Notes under the pieces: model-generated
Database searches by the model: none
Seen by the model: only the letters and a program-made list of their open reading frames with translations
Told to the model about the DNA's origin: nothing
Assembly (NCBI GenBank): GCA_020028595.1
Contig: JAIBHQ010000007.1
Location: 1-13,378 of the forward strand
Direction of reading: 5' to 3'
DNA: 13,378 bases
Origin: Nitrospirota bacterium
GTDB lineage: Bacteria > Nitrospirota > Nitrospiria > Nitrospirales > Nitrospiraceae
Position numbers and translations under genes: made by a program
Shown here: piece after piece, positions 1 to 6,029 of the stretch
How positions within the stretch are numbered: the first letter of the stretch is position 1
Layout of the letters: each line of letters starts with the position of its first letter

Positions 1-79
1 CCCTTCGTAAGAGCCGGTGAGGCAGGTTTCAGAGCTGAACCGGCGAGGGAGGGTGGTTCGATCCCCCTGCCCTCCACCA
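1..79 (+). ncRNA. ssrA: 3' end of tmRNA (partial, cut by window edge)
   Basis: The segment ends in CCTCCACCA at 71-79, preceded by a TTCGATC T-loop at 58-64, which together form a T-arm and the 3' strand of an acceptor stem. With tRNA numbering, position 70 is U and the discriminator is A. That is the alanine-identity pattern (G3:U70) that lets AlaRS charge tmRNA. The bases upstream of the T-arm do not form a normal anticodon arm and variable loop; they contain a CCGGT/ACCGG pair at 14-43 instead, which suits the last part of tmRNA better than a tRNA-Ala. The 5' half, tag ORF and most pseudoknots lie outside the window. One T-stem pair (T51 with C63) is a mismatch. The alternative is an unusual tRNA 3' end. 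tmRNA rescues stalled ribosomes together with SmpB. Confidence 0.6.
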
Positions 80-141
80 AACCGACTTTCGATGATCCCG
101 CCAGCTCATTGCCTTCATAACTGACGCCGCAGATCTTGTTT

Positions 142-933
142 CTATTTTTTCAGAAAAAGAACCACTGTGTCCATCCGACTGTAGTACCGATGGAACATAG
201 GCAGAGAAAGAAGAAGACCCTTCAGAGAGACATACCCATAGCAGCCCCTTTCCCAGGATCGGGCGGCGATGTCCACATCCCGATAATGGGCCCTCGCCAA
301 AGACAGGATATTCTTCAGCTTCGGATACTTGATCCCGCTCCTTGAATAATGGAAGTTTCTTTTCGCACACTCGACCGGCGCCATATCCTTTTGGAATTCG
401 TTGCGGACGCCCAGGCACGCCCAGAGGAGGAACCACGGATAGCTTTGAATGGCGCCACCGAGCGGCACATACATGTGTGGTTCGATCGGACGGTAGCGTG
501 CTGGAAAAGTATGAATGGCGACCCCGCCCGGCTTGAGCACGCGGGCCGTTTCGGCGAAAGCGAGACCATGATCCTGCACATGTTCCAGCGTGGACGTGGA
601 AAATATAAAATCGAAGAAGTTGTCCGAGAACGGAATCTTGTAGTCGGAGGCACTGACCTCGAATTCCGGGACATCGGCCGGCTTTCCGGTCAGGGCCAAT
701 CCGAAGCGCTTCTCATCTTCCCCCTGCCTTAAGACAGGCGCAGGCCTGATCTCGAAGCCATACGCATCAAACCCTCGATCCCTGTATTCATAGACATGCC
801 TTCCGTCTCCGCAACCAAAATCCAATACCTTGGACGAACCACGCTCCAGGTAGCAGTTCCTGTCCGCCAGCATGCGGCGATGCTGGTCGACCAGACTGAA
901 TTGATCCCTTGAAGAAGAGGTTGGCTGCTCCAC
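142..933 (-). CDS. class I SAM-dependent methyltransferase
   Basis: This is a 263-residue protein with a Methyltransf_11-type Rossmann fold. SAM-binding motif I is VLDFGCGDG at about residues 36-44. The acidic end of strand 2 is GFEI near 59-62. Motif IV-like DFIFSTSTLEHV is at about 108-119, and the post-motif LKPGG at 133-137. The C-terminal part is rich in aromatic and basic residues and may hold the acceptor pocket; the substrate cannot be told. I chose the GTG at 933 because GGAAGGA lies just upstream. The same frame is open to a GTG at 1020, which would add 29 residues but has no visible ribosome binding site. The gene looks less GC-rich than its neighbours and ends 62 bases from the tmRNA 3' end, so horizontal acquisition is possible but not shown. 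Small-molecule, lipid or sugar methylation are all possible roles. Confidence 0.85.
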   Translation of the reverse strand: MEQPTSSSRDQFSLVDQHRRMLADRNCYLERGSSKVLDFGCGDGRHVYEYRDRGFDAYGFEIRPAPVLRQGEDEKRFGLALTGKPADVPEFEVSASDYKIPFSDNFFDFIFSTSTLEHVQDHGLAFAETARVLKPGGVAIHTFPARYRPIEPHMYVPLGGAIQSYPWFLLWACLGVRNEFQKDMAPVECAKRNFHYSRSGIKYPKLKNILSLARAHYRDVDIAARSWERGCYGYVSLKGLLLSLPMFHRYYSRMDTVVLFLKK

Positions 934-1047
934 GAATTCCTTCCCTGGAACGCACAACGCGTCAATGCCTGGCTGATTCCAATTTTCTTTTGAACCAACG
1001 ATGCACTCGCTGCGGCTCACGCGGGTTGAGATTGCGCCGGCACTCGA

Positions 1048-1090
1048 CCCGGGCGGTTGCGAATGGCACCTCGTGGCAACTCTGCCCGGG
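1048..1090. repeat. strong inverted repeat between two minus-strand genes
   Basis: The outer arms CCCGGGC (1048-1054) and GCCCGGG (1084-1090) pair perfectly. The inner arms GTTGC (1056-1060) and GCAAC (1076-1080) also pair, with a further CAC/GTG inside. The structure starts 3 bases past the stop codon of the gene ending at 1094. It could act as a transcription terminator or an RNA 3'-end stabiliser, but no U-tract follows on either strand, so it is not a classic intrinsic terminator. The rest of the 934-1093 gap holds nothing else I recognise. Confidence 0.6.
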
Positions 1091-1093
1091 ACG

Positions 1094-1354
1094 TTAATTC
1101 ATCGAGTCGGCCGCACTCCACCGATTCAACGCCCGTTCGTTGAGAATCCGCAGAAAGCGCGGGCGAATCACCAATTCAAAGACGCCCTCTTTGCCGGGGC
1201 AGAGGTTGAGGATTTCCCCACGGGCATGTTCGATGATGGATAAGGCCTCGTCGTGGTTGAATGATCCCTGTTCCAACCAATAGACGGTGACATCCACCAC
1301 GCGCTTGAGGCGCCCCATGCGAAGCTGTTCGTCGGTGATGGCTGATTGATTCAT
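1094..1354 (-). CDS. small hypothetical protein (86 aa)
   Basis: I do not recognise the family. The 86-residue product has no membrane segment or signal peptide. It looks like a compact mixed alpha/beta or mostly helical cytoplasmic protein, with a stretch around residues 15-47 that reads as two helices (RLKRVVDVTVYWLEQG, then HDEALSIIEHAR) and a basic C-terminal region (RPRFLRILNERALNRW). I chose the ATG at 1354. The open frame continues upstream to a TTG at 1444, but that extension only translates the 9-bp repeat array into a KPD/KPE-type tripeptide repeat and is unlikely to be real. The ribosome binding site is weak. The gene follows purN on the same strand and may be co-transcribed, though the repeat array lies between them. 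No function can be proposed. Confidence 0.6.
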   Translation of the reverse strand: MNQSAITDEQLRMGRLKRVVDVTVYWLEQGSFNHDEALSIIEHARGEILNLCPGKEGVFELVIRPRFLRILNERALNRWSAADSMN

Positions 1355-1358
1355 TGCT

Positions 1359-1484
1359 ATCTGTTTTTCTGGTTTATCTAGTTTGTCTCGTCTCTCTTGT
1401 TTGTCGGGTTTCTCTGGTTTGTTTGGTTTTTCTAGTTCAACCAAAGAAACGAGACAAACAAAACGAACCAGACAAACCAGAATC
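1359..1484. repeat. mirrored degenerate 9-bp tandem repeat array
   Basis: From 1359 to 1439 the plus strand reads as about nine consecutive 9-base units with consensus TCTGGTTTG. From 1440 to 1484 it switches to five units of the reverse complement (consensus ACCAGACAA). The two halves can pair as a long imperfect stem whose turn is near 1436-1445. The last base of the array touches the purN stop codon (1484-1486). In RNA from the minus strand this would be a large hairpin just after purN. Translated on the minus strand, the longer half gives a KPD/KPE-like tripeptide repeat. Confidence 0.75.
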
Positions 1485-2131
1485 TACCCCGAAACGCCGC
1501 TTACGTGCACCACGCGGCCGCTTACGTTCAGCCGTCCTTCGGCGTAGAGCTGAACGGCTTTGGGATAGATTTTATGCTCTTCAACCAGGATGCGCGCAGC
1601 CAATGTCTCCGCCGTGTCCCCTTCCACAATCGGCACGGCGGCCTGGATGATGATCGGCCCTTCGTCCACGCCGTCGGTCACAAAATGCACCGTGCAACCG
1701 GACAGCTTCACGCCATGCTCCAGCGCTTTCTTCTGCACGTCCAATCCTGGGAACGAGGGCAACAGCGAGGGATGAATGTTCATCATGCGGTGCTCATAGG
1801 CCTTCACCAGCACGGGCGTGACGATTTTCATGTAGCCGGCGAGGAGCACCAGCTCGACGTCGTGTTTGCGCAGCACGTCCAGCACCGCGCGATCATAGGC
1901 TTCGCGCGAATCAGGCTGCCCGGCAAAGGGCTTGGGATCGAGAAACACATCGGCGAGGCCGTGCTTTCGCGCCCGTTCCAGCGCCACGGCATCTTTTTTG
2001 TTGCTGAGGACGAGGACGATCGAGGCGTCCAACTTGCCCGCCTCGATCGCATCGATGATGGCTTGAAGGTTGGACCCGCGCCCGGAGGCCAGCACGCCGA
2101 TGCGGACTTTCTTCGCCGCCCTACCCGACAT
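1484..2131 (-). CDS. purN: phosphoribosylglycinamide formyltransferase (GAR transformylase)
   Basis: PurN transfers a formyl group from 10-formyltetrahydrofolate to GAR, the third step of de novo purine synthesis, in the cytosol. The 215-residue product begins with the family's phosphate-binding strand-loop (GVLASGRGSN, about residues 12-21). It carries the catalytic triad N118, H120 and D156, in the motifs NIHPSLLPSFPG and VTDGVDEGP. The spacing of these residues matches the E. coli enzyme (N106, H108, D144). The ATG at 2131 overlaps the end of purM by 11 bases, pointing to translational coupling; a GGAG lies just before it, although very close. The C-terminus reads slightly past the usual end (GRVVHVSGVSG) and runs right up to the 9-bp repeat array, which may have reshaped it. 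Confidence 0.95.
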   Translation of the reverse strand: MSGRAAKKVRIGVLASGRGSNLQAIIDAIEAGKLDASIVLVLSNKKDAVALERARKHGLADVFLDPKPFAGQPDSREAYDRAVLDVLRKHDVELVLLAGYMKIVTPVLVKAYEHRMMNIHPSLLPSFPGLDVQKKALEHGVKLSGCTVHFVTDGVDEGPIIIQAAVPIVEGDTAETLAARILVEEHKIYPKAVQLYAEGRLNVSGRVVHVSGVSG

Positions 2132-3149
2132 ACTCCACGCCCGGCTCGCCGGACACCATTTCGCCGATCCGGTAGCCTGTGTCGCCGAACGTCGCGGCTT
2201 TCGCAATCACGGCATCGGCATCCCTGGCCGGCACGATCAGCACAAGTCCGATGCCCATGTTGAAGACGCGGTACATTTCGGCCTCATCCACGCGGCCGAT
2301 TTTCTTGATGAGCGAAAAGATCGGCTGCACCGGCCACGAGCCACGGCGAATCTGCGCCTTGCAGTCCTTCGGGAACACGCGCGGCAAATTTTCCGTGAGC
2401 CCTCCGCCGGTGATGTGCGCAATGCCCTTGACCGAAAACTCGGCGGCCAGCGCGAGCACCTGCTTGGCATAAATCCTGGTCGGCGTCAGCAGCACCTCGC
2501 CCAGCGACCGGTCAAGGTCCACCATCTTGCTGCGAACGTTCAACGCCCCTTCGTCGAACAGCGCCCGTCGTGCCAGCGAATACCCGTTGCTGTGCAAACC
2601 GGTGGACGCCAGCCCGACCAGCACGTCGCCTGGTTTGATGGTGGCGCCGTCAATGATTTTCGGCTTGTCCACCACGCCGACGGCAAAACCGGCGAGATCG
2701 TACTCGCCTTCGGGATAGAACGACGGCATCTCAGCCGTTTCGCCGCCGATCAGAGCGCAGCCGGCCTGCTTGCAGCCTTCCGCAATGCCCCGCACCACCG
2801 CTTCGCCCCTGGACACAGCCAGCTTCCCCGTCGCAAAGTAATCCAGAAAAAACAGCGGCTCGGCCCCGCTCACAGCAATATCGTTCACGCACATGGCCAC
2901 AAGGTCGATGCCGACCGTGTCGTGCTTATCCATTAAGAAGGCGATTTTGAGCTTGGTGCCGACGCCGTCGGTGCCGGAGACGAGAACGGGTTCTTTGTAG
3001 CGGTCGGTCTGGAGCTTGAAAAGGCCGCCGAAGCCGCCGAGATCGGTCAGGACTTCCGGACGAAAGGTGGAGCGCACGAACGGTTTGATCCGGCGGATAA
3101 ATTCGTTGCCGGCATCAATATCCACTCCTGACTGCTTGTACGTGGTCAT
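2121..3149 (-). CDS. purM: phosphoribosylformylglycinamidine cyclo-ligase (AIR synthetase)
   Basis: PurM uses ATP to close the imidazole ring of FGAM, giving aminoimidazole ribonucleotide, the fifth step of purine synthesis. The 342-residue length is normal for the family. Hallmarks are the N-terminal ligase motif DGVGTKLK at residues 61-68, the following GIDLVAMCVNDI segment, GGETAEMPSFY in the middle and the glycine-rich HITGGGLTENLPR near the start of the C-terminal domain. The start ATG at 3149 suits the family N-terminus (YKQSGVDIDAGNEFI), although the ribosome binding site is weak (CCGGA). It precedes and overlaps purN. The heptamer repeat 3157-3184 lies immediately upstream, so its promoter, if separate, must be inside or before that short gap; transcription from the methyltransferase gene upstream is equally likely. 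Confidence 0.97.
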   Translation of the reverse strand: MTTYKQSGVDIDAGNEFIRRIKPFVRSTFRPEVLTDLGGFGGLFKLQTDRYKEPVLVSGTDGVGTKLKIAFLMDKHDTVGIDLVAMCVNDIAVSGAEPLFFLDYFATGKLAVSRGEAVVRGIAEGCKQAGCALIGGETAEMPSFYPEGEYDLAGFAVGVVDKPKIIDGATIKPGDVLVGLASTGLHSNGYSLARRALFDEGALNVRSKMVDLDRSLGEVLLTPTRIYAKQVLALAAEFSVKGIAHITGGGLTENLPRVFPKDCKAQIRRGSWPVQPIFSLIKKIGRVDEAEMYRVFNMGIGLVLIVPARDADAVIAKAATFGDTGYRIGEMVSGEPGVEYVG

Positions 3150-3156
3150 GTCCGGA

Positions 3157-3184
3157 AGTGCTGAGGACTGAGTGCTGAGGACTG
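3157..3184. repeat. degenerate 7-bp tandem repeat, two 14-bp copies
   Basis: AGTGCTG and AGGACTG alternate twice, giving two identical 14-base copies end to end. The repeat is 37 bases past the stop of the RNA methyltransferase homologue and 7 bases before the purM start. It has the same 7-base period as the arrays at 5959-6021 and 12345-12430, but a different unit and no inverted half. Confidence 0.8.
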
Positions 3185-3221
3185 AGACATAGAATGATGA
3201 TACCGGAGGGCGATTCAGGGG

Positions 3222-4496
3222 TCAACGCGCGAGTTCGACCAAGGTCTCAATATGGGATGTCTGCGGAAACATATCAAACGCCTGCAGGCGAACAATTCGA
3301 TATCCACCCGCGCAGAGCTTGCCGAGATCGCGCGCCAGCGTGGCGGGATCGTACGAGAGATAGAACAGCCGCTCGGCATTGAGTGCCAGCAGCCCGCTCA
3401 GAGACTCCGGACTCAGGCCGGCACGCGGGGGGCCCATGAGCACGGCGTCATACTCACCGGACTCTGTCGCACCCAGACACTCTTCTGCTTTGAGATGCCG
3501 GAACCGGCAGCGGCCGATATGATTGGTTTTGGCGGCGTGGCGCGCATCGGCCAGCGCCCAGCGGTTGGCTTCCACTTCCGTCACCAGCGCGCCGCGCCGG
3601 GCCAGCGGAAGCCCCAACAGGCCGATACCGGCGTATAATTCGAGCACGCGGAGTCCGGATGACGGCGCAACCCATTCGACAAGCGTGCGCGCGAGCGTCT
3701 CGGTCAAGGCCCAGTTGGCCTGCACGAACGTGCCGTCCGTGATCCGAAAGAGCAGATCGTCCAGCCGATCGGCGATCCAATCCTGTCCCGCCACCCAGCG
3801 CCCGCGATTCTCCGCCGTCACCACCTGTCCGACCACATTCGGAACATCCTGAAACAATGCGGACAGCTTCTCAGCCTGTGAACGCATCGCCGGACCTGTC
3901 CGCCACGACAAGAGCGCAGAGCCGAAAGCCACCGACCGCCGGACTTCCAGCGAGTCAACCTGCACCGGCAGCTTGCCGCACCGCGCCAGCCGTTCCTGCA
4001 CATCCGCGATCACGTTCCGCATCGCCTCCGGCACGAGCAGGCAGCCGGCCGCCGCGACAGGCACCTGCGATCCCTCCTCGTGAAAGCCGAGCGTGAAGCC
4101 CGACTTGCTCCGAAACACCACGAAGCGGACCGAACTCCGATAGCCGTAGGGATTGGGGGACGGGACGACTGGAGGAACTTCGACTTGCAGCTTGCCGACG
4201 CGAGTCAGCGTCTCGGCCAGAATTTCGCGCTTGTACCCAAGCTGCGCTTCGTATCGAACGTGCTGCAACTGGCAGCCGCCGCACACCTCGTAAACCGGAC
4301 AGGGTGCATCGACCCGATCGGGCGACGGCTTCAGAATCTCGCGAACCGTCGCCTCCTGAATGCCTTTTCGCTTCGCGCCGCTCTCGAACGAGACCGTTTC
4401 GCCTGGAATGACCCCACGCACGAGCAGGACCTGCCCCTCCTGACGGGCCAATCCGCGGCCGCCCTGCACAAGCTTTTCAATGGTGATAGTGGACAT
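3222..4496 (-). CDS. RlmD/TrmA-family RNA (uracil-5-)methyltransferase homologue lacking the catalytic Cys
   Basis: The 424-residue protein has the layout of the RumA/RlmD group (COG2265). An N-terminal TRAM-like beta domain (about 1-56) is followed by iron-sulfur cysteines C66, C72 and C75 in CPVYEVCGGC with the fourth at C152, then a central RNA-binding part, then a SAM methyltransferase domain with VLELYAGIGLLGL. Characterised members methylate C5 of a uridine in rRNA or tRNA using a cysteine in an SCNP or SCDP motif. Here the motif is LSYDPATLARD, with Y382 (codon 3351-3353) in place of the cysteine. The preceding DPPR motif is GPPR (G355). The proposed general-base glutamate near the C-terminus (HIETLVEL, E417) is kept. 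No frameshift is visible, so this is an intact but altered enzyme: perhaps a different RNA modification, or an RNA-binding protein without methylation activity. The start ATG matches the TRAM boundary, but no clear ribosome binding site is seen. Confidence 0.88.
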   Translation of the reverse strand: MSTITIEKLVQGGRGLARQEGQVLLVRGVIPGETVSFESGAKRKGIQEATVREILKPSPDRVDAPCPVYEVCGGCQLQHVRYEAQLGYKREILAETLTRVGKLQVEVPPVVPSPNPYGYRSSVRFVVFRSKSGFTLGFHEEGSQVPVAAAGCLLVPEAMRNVIADVQERLARCGKLPVQVDSLEVRRSVAFGSALLSWRTGPAMRSQAEKLSALFQDVPNVVGQVVTAENRGRWVAGQDWIADRLDDLLFRITDGTFVQANWALTETLARTLVEWVAPSSGLRVLELYAGIGLLGLPLARRGALVTEVEANRWALADARHAAKTNHIGRCRFRHLKAEECLGATESGEYDAVLMGPPRAGLSPESLSGLLALNAERLFYLSYDPATLARDLGKLCAGGYRIVRLQAFDMFPQTSHIETLVELAR

Positions 4497-4555
4497 GGGA
4501 CAAAGAAATGATGTTATGCGATCGGAACGTCGTCGTTGACCTTTTTCAGCAGCCG

Positions 4556-5944
4556 CTAATTTTCAGGCCGCAGTTCGACGTTCAAGAGTTTTATTTTTCT
4601 GTGCAGATGGCTGCGTTCGATCTTGAGGTCGTCCGCCGTGCGTGAGACGTTCCAGTTGTGCTCGCGGAGCTTGCGACTGATGTATTCCCGTTCGAAGGCG
4701 TTCCGCGCGTCCTTGAGCGAGTCGAAGTTTTTCGTCGCCAGCGGACTCGGCGATGTCGCGGATCCGCCCGAGGCAGAGGGGCTGGACTGGAGCAACAGGC
4801 CAATGTGCGACGCGTCGATCGTCTCGCTCGGCACCATGATCATGAGCCGCTCGATCAGGTTGCGCAATTCGCGAATATTCCCCGGCCACTCGTATTGCTC
4901 CAGTGCGATCAGCGCTTCCGGCGCAATGTCTTTCGGCTTCACCTTCTGCTCTTCCGCATGGGTCTTGAGGAAATGCTTTACGAGCTGGGGAATATCCACG
5001 CTTCGTTCGCGCAGCGGCGGCACCCCGATCGGCACCACGTTGAGCCGGTAGTACAGGTCTTCCCTGAAATTCCCTTTTTTAATCTCCGCGGGCAGATCCT
5101 TGTTGGACGCGGCGATCACCCGCACATCCACCTTGATGACTTTGGTTCCGCCCACGCGCATGAACTGCTGTTCCTGCAGCACACGCAACACCTTGGACTG
5201 CGTGCTCAGACTCATGTCGCCGATTTCGTCCAGAAACAACGTGCCACCGTCCGCCTGCTCGAACTGGCCTCGTTTCTGGGTCGTGGCGCCGGTGAACGAA
5301 CCCTTCTCATGTCCGAGCAATTCGCTTTCGATCAGCGTCTCGGGGATCGCCGCGCAGTTGACAGCCACGAACGGCTTGTCGACGCGCGGGCTGTGCTGGT
5401 GGATCGCTCGGGCGACCAGCTCCTTGCCCGTCCCATTTTCACCGCCGATCAGCACGCGGGCGTTGGCCGGGCCGGCGGTTTTAATCAGTGCGCGCAGTTT
5501 CTGCATGGCCGGCGAGGTGCCGACCAGCTCGAACTGCCGGTCGACCTTGCTGCGAAGCGTCTTATTTTCTTCCTGCAGCCGGCGCTGGTCGAGCGCATGG
5601 CGCACGCGCAGCGTGACGTTTTCCAGCGACAGCGGCTTTTCGATGAAATCGTAGGCTCCGAGCTTGATGGCCTTCACGGCCGTCTCGATGTTGCCGTGGC
5701 CGGACATCATGACGACCTGCACCTGCGGCGCCTGCTCCCGCACGCGCTTGAGCGTTTCGATGCCGTCCAGTTCGGGCATCCAGATGTCGAGCATCATGAG
5801 ATCGGGAGGATCGGCCACCAACGCCTTCAGCGCTTCCTGGCCGCTCTTCGCCATGGCGATCTGGTAGCCTTCGTCCTCGAGGATCTTGCTCAAGGACGTC
5901 AGGATCGCCGGTTCGTCGTCAACGATCAGAATTGATTCAGCCAT
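4556..5944 (-). CDS. ntrX: NtrX-like sigma-54-dependent response regulator
   Basis: This 462-residue bacterial enhancer-binding protein activates sigma-54 promoters when phosphorylated by its partner kinase. The receiver domain covers about 1-120, with acidic residues D9/D10, phospho-acceptor D53, S81 and K103. The AAA+ domain has Walker A GENGTGKE (168-175), the sigma-54 contact loop as GSFTGA (215-220, against the usual GAFTGA) and Walker B TLFLDE ending in D239-E240. A serine-rich linker leads to a Fis-type helix-turn-helix at the C-terminus (SRTADDLKIERSHLHRKI). The ATG at 5944 has a good ribosome binding site (GAGGAG). It lies 85 bases downstream of ntrY, with a heptamer repeat array between them. 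No nitrogen-metabolism genes are nearby, so the regulon cannot be guessed. The receiver linked to a long AAA+ domain next to a HAMP-PAS kinase makes NtrX more likely than NtrC, but the exact orthology is not certain. Confidence 0.93.
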   Translation of the reverse strand: MAESILIVDDEPAILTSLSKILEDEGYQIAMAKSGQEALKALVADPPDLMMLDIWMPELDGIETLKRVREQAPQVQVVMMSGHGNIETAVKAIKLGAYDFIEKPLSLENVTLRVRHALDQRRLQEENKTLRSKVDRQFELVGTSPAMQKLRALIKTAGPANARVLIGGENGTGKELVARAIHQHSPRVDKPFVAVNCAAIPETLIESELLGHEKGSFTGATTQKRGQFEQADGGTLFLDEIGDMSLSTQSKVLRVLQEQQFMRVGGTKVIKVDVRVIAASNKDLPAEIKKGNFREDLYYRLNVVPIGVPPLRERSVDIPQLVKHFLKTHAEEQKVKPKDIAPEALIALEQYEWPGNIRELRNLIERLMIMVPSETIDASHIGLLLQSSPSASGGSATSPSPLATKNFDSLKDARNAFEREYISRKLREHNWNVSRTADDLKIERSHLHRKIKLLNVELRPEN

Positions 5945-5958
5945 TGCTCCTCGTAAGC

Positions 5959-6021
5959 GTAATCAGTGACCAGTAATGAGTGATCAGTGGTAACTCGTCA
6001 CTCATCACTCGTTACCCATTA
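5959..6021. repeat. mirrored degenerate 7-bp tandem repeat array
   Basis: Nine consecutive heptamers fill these 63 bases without a break. Five have consensus GTRAYSA (5959-5993) and four are in the opposite sense, consensus CTCRTYA (5994-6021). The halves can pair as an imperfect stem. The array begins 9 bases after the ntrY stop codon and ends 15 bases before the ntrX start, so in the ntrYX transcript it would be a hairpin between the two genes. A closely related array is at 12345-12430; the 15 bases at 5995-6009 recur exactly at 12411-12425. Confidence 0.85.
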
Positions 6022-6029
6022 CTTCTTCA

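Noticed and set aside
1..79. Reading the first segment as the end of tRNA-Ala
   Set aside because: U70, A73 and the CCA end would fit, but no anticodon arm or normal variable loop precedes the T-arm, so tmRNA is the better reading.
1064..1079. Possible sigma-54 promoter (TGGCAC followed by GGCA)
   Set aside because: The GG to GC spacing is one base short of the -24/-12 rule, and the bases are explained by the inverted repeat at 1048-1090.
1355..1444. N-terminal extension of the 86-aa protein with a KPD-like repeat
   Set aside because: The extension is only the translation of the 9-bp repeat array from a TTG codon; the ATG at 1354 gives a normal-looking protein.
4658..5935. 425-codon open frame on the plus strand
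   Set aside because: It lies antisense to the clearly coding ntrX and its translation is rich in H, R, Q and D without any motif; it results from the GC-rich codon use of the opposite strand.
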